Part shown: positions 6,666 to 11,281 of the stretch, in pieces
Position numbering within the stretch: the first letter of the stretch is position 1
How the letters are laid out: every line of letters begins with the position of its first letter
Made by a program: the position numbers and the translations under genes
Notes under the pieces: model-generated
Database searches by the model: none
Seen by the model: the letters and a program-made list of their open reading frames with translations, nothing else
Told to the model about the DNA's origin: nothing
Origin: Rhodopirellula sp.
GTDB lineage: Bacteria; Planctomycetota; Planctomycetia; Pirellulales; Pirellulaceae
Reading direction: 5' to 3'
Assembly: GCA_003513555.1 (NCBI GenBank)
Contig: DOPG01000345.1
Span: forward strand, 1 to 11,281
Length of the DNA stretch: 11,281 bases

Positions 6666-7718
6666 CTATCTGTTTTTTGTACCGGTCAAGACCCCGCAAT
6701 GAATCCCCGTGGGAACGACTGTTTCTGTGCTGAGGCCCGCATCATGCAGCCACGATTGATATTCTTGTGCACTGTAGGCACGACCCTCGGTTAAGGAAAA
6801 CAAGGCAGCGGAATAGAGAGCGATGGGCAGTGGTCCATCAAGCTCGTCATTAAGAAACACATCGTGAATCAGAATGCGGCCACCTGGTGCAAGTGCGGCA
6901 ACGCAACGCTCGATAAGTTGCTGGCACTCTGGGACATCCCAGTCGTGTAGAATGTTCGAGAGCAGGATTACATCGACGTTTGAGGGGAATGTATCGGCAA
7001 ACATATCACCCGCGACCAACTCGACACGGTCTCGGATTTCGTAATCCTGAGCCAAATCATCGGCTACTTTTAAGACCTCCGGTCGGTCAAACACGATCGC
7101 ATTGAGTGTGGGATGCTTTTCCAGTAACGCATAACTGTAGATGCCTGTTCCGCCACCCAGGTCCAAAAGGCGGCCATGTTCGGGCAGTGAGACAGCGTGT
7201 GCAAGTGCCGGCGCTACGTTTTTGGCGCGGCCAGCCAAGGCCAGGGTGAGGTGTCGGGCTGACTGTTCCGCTTCCATGGCTGATTCCATGCCATCCCGGT
7301 AAATGAACGCAGTGCCACTGCCCGAACCATCGCTACCCAAAGGCTGATTCGATTTTAATAACTGGACCATGCCCATCACTCCCGGCGATTGTGCGGCAAG
7401 ACCGACGTAGTGTCCCACATCGAAATATCCGCCGGGGACCAAGTGTTCTCGTGCCAAGTCGCTGGGTGTGAGTGTGCCGTTGGTTTCGTGAAGCAGGTCC
7501 ATGGCACGCAAGGCAGTGATTAGCACAGTGGCCGGCCGAGTTTCGAGGTGCAGTGCTTCCGCTAAAGCGTCAAACGAAAGCGGCTTACGTTCCAGTCTGC
7601 CAAAAATGTCAAAATGCGCGATGGCTGCGGTTAGGAGCTCCGAGCCATAGCTGCCCCGGAAATATTCAAAGATCGGGGTGGGGTCGGTGTTGGGCGGATT
7701 GAGAGCAGAGCGAGGCAT
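6666..7718 (-). CDS. SAM-dependent O-methyltransferase (family 2, CrtF/COMT-like)
   Basis: The 350-residue product has the layout of plant-type O-methyltransferases (PF00891). An N-terminal winged-helix dimerisation domain at about 15-95 is followed by a Rossmann SAM domain with LLDLGGGTG at 184-192. D211 is the acidic residue that would contact the SAM ribose, GDMF is at 237-240 and LHDWD at 257-261, where H258 is the expected catalytic base. Such enzymes methylate hydroxyls of small molecules, including polyketides, phenolics and carotenoids (CrtF). The ATG start has no Shine-Dalgarno and sits five bases from a 9-bp inverted repeat. The gene diverges from a hypothetical gene and precedes the ABA4-like gene. 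The substrate cannot be read from the sequence; isoprenoid or carotenoid is suggested only by the neighbour. Confidence 0.85.
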   Translation of the reverse strand: MPRSALNPPNTDPTPIFEYFRGSYGSELLTAAIAHFDIFGRLERKPLSFDALAEALHLETRPATVLITALRAMDLLHETNGTLTPSDLAREHLVPGGYFDVGHYVGLAAQSPGVMGMVQLLKSNQPLGSDGSGSGTAFIYRDGMESAMEAEQSARHLTLALAGRAKNVAPALAHAVSLPEHGRLLDLGGGTGIYSYALLEKHPTLNAIVFDRPEVLKVADDLAQDYEIRDRVELVAGDMFADTFPSNVDVILLSNILHDWDVPECQQLIERCVAALAPGGRILIHDVFLNDELDGPLPIALYSAALFSLTEGRAYSAQEYQSWLHDAGLSTETVVPTGIHCGVLTGTKNR

Positions 7719-7723
7719 GGAAT

Positions 7724-7763
7724 TGCAACCTTGGCAAGCGGGTTCTAAACTTCGAAGGTTGCA
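7724..7763. promoter_or_regulatory. 9-bp inverted repeat in the divergent spacer
   Basis: TGCAACCTT at 7724-7732 is the exact reverse complement of AAGGTTGCA at 7755-7763. The arms are 31 bp apart, about three helical turns, with an 8-bp palindrome CTTCGAAG at 7750-7757 overlapping the right arm. The site lies between the divergent methyltransferase and hypothetical genes. It could be an operator for one or both, or a hairpin in the methyltransferase leader. Confidence 0.45.
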
Positions 7764-7815
7764 GAGGTTTTAAGCGTCAGAAACAAAAATTAGAAGAGAC
7801 CTGTGAGAATTTGGC

Positions 7816-8199
7816 ATGCAAGAAGCAATCAAAGTGAGTTTGGTCCGTTGTGCGACAATGCCACTGAAACGTTCCGAAATGGCGAGTGCCACGTTGCTCC
7901 CAGCGGCAATTGCGGAAAAAACAATCGCGACTGTGCAGCAGAAATTAAACGCTAACGAAGCAAAAGGATTGCATCTGGCTGCAGCACATCCTGAGCATGG
8001 TCAGGTGACTTACTTGCAGGAGGTGACCGAGGGTGGTTTTTTTGTTTACGTCGGTGAGCCGGATGCATTGCAAGAGTATTGGTTTGGAGTCGGGGATTGG
8101 GTCGCGTTCAATGATGACGCTGGGTCGGGGCATGCATCAAAAATTGGGCCTGATGGATGCACACGGACATTCAGGATGCTGCGTGGGCACCTTTCCTGA
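7816..8199 (+). CDS. Hypothetical protein, 127 residues or shorter
   Basis: I do not recognise this gene. The product is soluble, with no signal peptide, membrane helix or cysteine-rich motif. The N-terminal third (about 23-50) looks helical, and the middle and end (about 60-122) look like alternating beta strands with the aromatic cluster EYWFGVGDWVAF at 87-98 and a closing FRMLRGH. Codon use resembles that of its neighbours and no other frame is open across it. ATG codons at 7816, 7858 and 7879 are all possible starts with no clear ribosome binding site; the last two would give 113 or 106 residues. It is divergent from the methyltransferase and 176 bases upstream of the probable sulfatase start. 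Confidence 0.6.
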   Translation: MQEAIKVSLVRCATMPLKRSEMASATLLPAAIAEKTIATVQQKLNANEAKGLHLAAAHPEHGQVTYLQEVTEGGFFVYVGEPDALQEYWFGVGDWVAFNDDAGSGHASKIGPDGCTRTFRMLRGHLS

Positions 8200-8291
8200 T
8201 TTGAAGTTTGCCGATTTCAGGTTGAGATGAGCATGATCTGCTAGGCTTGGTCAAGAATGCGGGTGGACGCTTTCGATTTGTGAACTGAAAA

Positions 8292-10286
8292 TTGATTTGC
8301 CCTGTGAATGCACGATCGCATGCATTGGCCAAGTTTAAGTTGCATCCGCTTTATCCCTTCAACAGGATCCGAAATTTGAATCAGTCATCGCTTGTGAAGT
8401 CTGTTGTGATTTTAAGTTTGTTACTCGTCATCTTTGGCGGTCGACTTCAAGCACAGGACTCGGTTTCGGCATCCGCGAAAGAACGCCCCAATATCCTTTG
8501 GATTACGGCCGAGGATATGAGCCCAACTTTGGGCTGCTACGGTGATTCGTTCGCTACCACGCCCAATGTTGATCAGTTTGCTTTGGAAAGCGCACGTTAT
8601 ACGCATGCCTTTGCGACGTCTCCCGTTTGTTCGCCTTCACGTGCATGTTTGATCAATGGTTGCATGGCCCCCTCGCAGGGGGCGCACGCAATGCGCTCGC
8701 AGATTCCGATTCCTGCTTCGTTGAGTGGTTTTCCTGCTTTGCTGCGTGAAGCTGGCTACTACACCACCAACAACGTGAAGACGGATTACAATTCTGGCGC
8801 CGAAAGCCGGATCACGGAAGCTGCTTGGGACGAGTGCAGCGAGCAGGCGGATTGGCGGGGGCGAGGGAAAGGTCAGCCGTTTTTTTCAGTGATCAATTTG
8901 ATGGAAAGCCATCAGTCCCGTTCGATGGTTTGGGCATACGAACAGTTTCAGAAAGAAGTGCAGTCGCACTTGTCGACCAACGAAATCCACGATCCGCATC
9001 TGGTTCCTCTGCCACCTTATTATCCAGACACTCCTCTCGTTCGAAAAACCGTTGCACGGTACTACGACTGTGTGACGCGGATGGACCAGCGAGTGGGCCA
9101 AATTTTGGCTGAATTGAAAGCCGATGGTTTGTACGAAGAGACGATAGTTTTCTTCTATTCAGACCACGGCAGCGGAATGCCTCGTCATAAACGCGCACTT
9201 TTGGACAGTGGTATGCGGGTGCCGCTGTTGATTCGGATTCCGGCGAAGTATCAAGGCATGTCGCGGAACGTTGTTAGCAAAGGGGATGTTTCGCGTCTGG
9301 TCAACTTTGAGGATTTTGGCCCAACCGTCCTTAGCTTGGCAGGGTTCGATAGGTTGCCGTCCCACATGACGGGGCGTGCCTTTCTGGGGCCGCTTGCTAC
9401 TTCTCCACGCCAGTATGTGTTCGGGCATCGTGATCGTGTCGATGAGATTATTGACATGGCAAGAAGTATTCGTTCGCAGGACTATCTTTACATTCGTAAC
9501 TACATGCCGCACCTTGGGTACAACCAGCAAGGAGCTTGGATTGATCAGGCAGCTGTAAGGGGCGAGTTTTATAAGTTGGCTGACTCCGGCAAGGCCTCGC
9601 CAGCGCAGGATCAGTACCTATCAAAGACTCGGCCACCTGAAGAGTTGTATGACTGCGTTAAGGACCCGCTGAATCTAAACAATCTCGCTTATTCGCTCGA
9701 GCATGAAGCCACCGTCATGGCAATGCGAGAGCGACTACAGCGACATCTGCTTGAGACCCGTGATTTGGGCTTGGTGCCCGAACTTGAATTATGGAGGCAT
9801 GCAAAGTCAATGCCGCCCATGCAGTGGAAGTCCACGGAACAATTCAATCCTGAAGCCGTTTTGGCGGCTGCAGAGTTGGTTGGGGCCGATGATTACGAAG
9901 CGATCGAAAAGACGCTAGGCGATCAGGACCCAGCCATTCGTTATTGGGGAGCCGTGGCTTGTAGTGCAGCGGAGGCTCTACCTGAAAGCTTGCTGGAACA
10001 GCTTCGCCCGCTATTCGACGATCCATCCAAGGCGGTTGCGATCGAAGCAGCCAATGCGGTCTCGAGACATACTGGTGATGCCGTAGCGATGACAGCGTTG
10101 ACTCGCTGGTTTGATCATGATGATCGTACTGTCGTGCTGCACGCTGCACGCGCCGTTGAGTTGCTGGCAGACCCTCGCTCCAAAGAAGCTGTTCTCGCCT
10201 TGGCACAACGCTATCAGGACGAACCGGGCGACTTGGCCTGGTTCATTCGTTTTTCAGCGAGTGGATATCTGAGTCGTCAAGAGTAA
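8292..10286 (+). CDS. Exported arylsulfatase-family sulfatase with HEAT-like tail
   Basis: The frame encodes up to 664 residues. VCSPSR at 112-117 carries C113, the site converted to formylglycine. RPNILWITAED at 65-75 gives the first metal-binding acids and YSDHG at 289-293 (D291, H292) the later ones. The PRHKRALLDSGMRVPLLIR-like region resembles heparan-sulfamidase-type sulfatases. It should cleave sulfate esters or sulfamates from polysaccharides outside the cytoplasm. Residues about 545-660 look like three HEAT-type helical repeats. The signal peptide begins near residue 35 (KSVVILSLLL, cleavage near QA), so the longest start is probably wrong. TTG at 8376, with AGGA eight bases upstream, or GTG at 8394 fits better. 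Calcium and the maturase FGE would be needed; no FGE gene is in the window. Confidence 0.9.
   Translation: MICPVNARSHALAKFKLHPLYPFNRIRNLNQSSLVKSVVILSLLLVIFGGRLQAQDSVSASAKERPNILWITAEDMSPTLGCYGDSFATTPNVDQFALESARYTHAFATSPVCSPSRACLINGCMAPSQGAHAMRSQIPIPASLSGFPALLREAGYYTTNNVKTDYNSGAESRITEAAWDECSEQADWRGRGKGQPFFSVINLMESHQSRSMVWAYEQFQKEVQSHLSTNEIHDPHLVPLPPYYPDTPLVRKTVARYYDCVTRMDQRVGQILAELKADGLYEETIVFFYSDHGSGMPRHKRALLDSGMRVPLLIRIPAKYQGMSRNVVSKGDVSRLVNFEDFGPTVLSLAGFDRLPSHMTGRAFLGPLATSPRQYVFGHRDRVDEIIDMARSIRSQDYLYIRNYMPHLGYNQQGAWIDQAAVRGEFYKLADSGKASPAQDQYLSKTRPPEELYDCVKDPLNLNNLAYSLEHEATVMAMRERLQRHLLETRDLGLVPELELWRHAKSMPPMQWKSTEQFNPEAVLAAAELVGADDYEAIEKTLGDQDPAIRYWGAVACSAAEALPESLLEQLRPLFDDPSKAVAIEAANAVSRHTGDAVAMTALTRWFDHDDRTVVLHAARAVELLADPRSKEAVLALAQRYQDEPGDLAWFIRFSASGYLSRQE
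8364..8378 (+). promoter_or_regulatory. Probable sulfatase ribosome binding site and TTG start
   Basis: AGGA at 8364-8367 is followed after eight bases by TTG at 8376. Starting here gives MNQSSLVKSVVIL, a basic residue and then the hydrophobic core of a signal peptide. This fits export better than the longer start at 8292. Confidence 0.45.
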
Positions 10287-10296
10287 GAATCTCCAT

Positions 10297-10325
10297 GGCG
10301 AAGGAAAGGGATCTTTCCGTTCGCC
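10297..10325. terminator. Hairpin between convergent genes, candidate terminator
   Basis: GGCGAAGGAAA pairs with TTTCC-G-TTCGCC, giving 11 pairs with one bulged G around a 6-base loop. It begins 11 bases after the sulfatase stop. No clean U-run follows on either strand, so it may act as an RNA-stabilising or factor-aided end. A weaker repeat, CTTGCA/TGCAAG at 10341-10365, lies closer to the stop of the convergent gene. Confidence 0.5.
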
Positions 10326-10418
10326 TGTTCTCGACTTTGACTTGCAGCAGTGCTGTCGGTGCAAGATCTCCGATTCATTCTACCTCGGGCTGGCCGAACA
10401 CTCACTTGCAGGCAATGA

Positions 10419-11281
10419 TTACCGTTGATTGCGAAGCTGATCGAATTGATCACGCATTTCCTGCAATTCACGCTGTAATTGATCGAGCCGCTGGTTGACG
10501 GCGTGAACAGCCCGGTGTGATTCTTCGATCAGATGCTGAATCTGGTTGTTTCCGGGGTGGTTGTTGTGATCGTTATGCTGGTGGAGCTGCCTTTCCAACT
10601 CTTCTCCGCGGCGTCTTGTTTCGTCAGCCAGGTCCTCCATACCGGCCTCGTCGAGGTGATCAAACGCAATGCGTAGCAGCTCGAGTCGCTTCTCAATTGG
10701 CATGTCCGGACCTTGTCGTCGGTCATCCCGGTTGGGGTGATGATTTTCGTGGTCATGATTTCGGTGTGGAGCAGCTTCACCTTGGTTATGTTGCTGATGA
10801 TTGTGGTGCTGCTGGTGGTTCGCTCTGGGATGCTCCCCAGTATCGATGTGGTGTTGGTGTGACATCCTATTTGCCCGTTCCCGGATTTCTTCCAGGCCTC
10901 GTTGAATCTCCATTAGCTGGGGGTGGTTTTCTGGAAATTGCTGAGCCGCCTCCGCGTATGCTCTGCGTAAACGTGCACGTTCTTCTTGGAGTTCTCGGGC
11001 CGCTTGTTCACCTTGCCCATGCTGTCCATGCGGTGCACGCTCTTGCATTTCACGCCGGCGTTGCTGTTCTATTTCGTGACGCTCACGGTCCACCATCTCT
11101 CGTCGTTCAGGTCCGCCTTCCTCTGGGCGTTGCCGCTGTTCCATTTCACGCCGACGATGTTGTTCCATTTCGTGGCGTTCACGGTCTACCATCTCTCGTC
11201 GTTCAGGTCCGCCTTCCTCTGGGCGTTGCCGCTGTTCCATTTCACGCCGACGATGTTGTTCCATTTCGTGGCGTTCACGGT
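10419..11281 (-). CDS. Charged, His-rich coiled-coil protein with 32-residue repeats (5' end beyond window)
   Basis: The frame is open from the TAA at 10419 to the window edge, so the true start and any signal peptide are missing; the ATG at 11264 is an internal repeat codon. At least 286 residues are visible. Counting from that ATG, residues 1-75 are Arg/Glu/Gln/His-rich repeats of 32 residues (units such as EMEQHRRREMEQRQRPEEGG). Residues about 80-133 look like a charged coiled coil. Residues 134-181 are His- and Asn-rich (for example HQQHHNHQQHNQ and HRNHDHENHHPNRDD). Two more coiled-coil stretches follow at about 190-225 and 245-281. The His cluster might bind metal. I do not recognise the family; a structural or metal-binding surface protein is a guess. 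It converges on the sulfatase gene. Confidence 0.75.
   Translation of the reverse strand, partial: RERHEMEQHRRREMEQRQRPEEGGPERREMVDRERHEMEQHRRREMEQRQRPEEGGPERREMVDRERHEIEQQRRREMQERAPHGQHGQGEQAARELQEERARLRRAYAEAAQQFPENHPQLMEIQRGLEEIRERANRMSHQHHIDTGEHPRANHQQHHNHQQHNQGEAAPHRNHDHENHHPNRDDRRQGPDMPIEKRLELLRIAFDHLDEAGMEDLADETRRRGEELERQLHQHNDHNNHPGNNQIQHLIEESHRAVHAVNQRLDQLQRELQEMRDQFDQLRNQR
11041..11281. repeat. 96-bp tandem repeat inside the His-rich gene
   Basis: Bases 11092-11187 and 11188-11281 are identical over all 94 bases that can be compared, with a period of exactly 96 bp (32 codons). A half copy at 11041-11091 matches the end of the unit with about nine differences in 51 bases. The array runs off the window, so the full copy number is unknown. 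Exact identity suggests a recent duplication, as in a variable-number repeat. Confidence 0.9.

Overview
The window looks like chromosomal DNA of a planctomycete, most likely a Pirellulaceae (Rhodopirellula-like) bacterium. This is inferred from several things: a formylglycine-type sulfatase with a HEAT-like C-terminal tail; a secreted MA-like metallopeptidase with a long low-complexity tail; a bacillithiol-type deacetylase next to a FabZ-type dehydratase; middling GC by eye; few Shine-Dalgarno sites; and frequent GTG/TTG starts. I see no transposase, integrase, phage gene, CRISPR array, tRNA or rRNA.

Left part (1-1728), minus strand: a short operon is read right to left. It holds a 32-residue, very basic protein with an ANHGRRP motif (possible bL37-like ribosomal protein, 1318-1416), a FabZ-type 3-hydroxyacyl-ACP dehydratase (788-1309) and a BshB1-type PIG-L deacetylase (35-775). 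The spacers are only 8 and 12 bases, and the FabZ ribosome binding site overlaps the stop codon of the small gene. The roughly 300-base leader upstream (1417-1728) has several inverted repeats and no convincing gene.

Middle part (1729-6503), minus strand: an exported HExxH metallopeptidase (1729-3306), a three-part exported protein joining a mutarotase-like beta-sandwich domain, an E-set domain and a CE1-type esterase (3573-5723), and a four-helix ABA4-like membrane protein (6027-6503). A perfect 7+1+7 palindrome lies 47 bases upstream of the esterase start.

Right part (6666-11281): a class I SAM-dependent O-methyltransferase (6666-7718, minus) diverges from an unrecognised 127-residue gene (7816-8199, plus). 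A 9-bp inverted repeat with arms 31 bp apart lies in the divergent spacer. An exported sulfatase (8292-10286, plus; true start probably 8376 or 8394) follows and ends in a strong hairpin. It converges on a charged, histidine-rich coiled-coil protein (10419 to beyond 11281, minus) whose gene carries an exact 96-bp tandem repeat running off the window edge.

Taken together, the sulfatase, esterase/mutarotase fusion and metallopeptidase fit a polysaccharide- or glycoprotein-degrading marine lifestyle. The left operon fits core lipid, thiol and possibly ribosome functions. The ABA4-like protein next to a CrtF-type methyltransferase hints at carotenoid or other isoprenoid modification. No complete novel multi-gene system is evident. 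The best leads are the tiny bL37-like gene with its structured leader, the esterase fusion, the ABA4/methyltransferase pair with its operator-like repeat, and the repeat-bearing His-rich protein.
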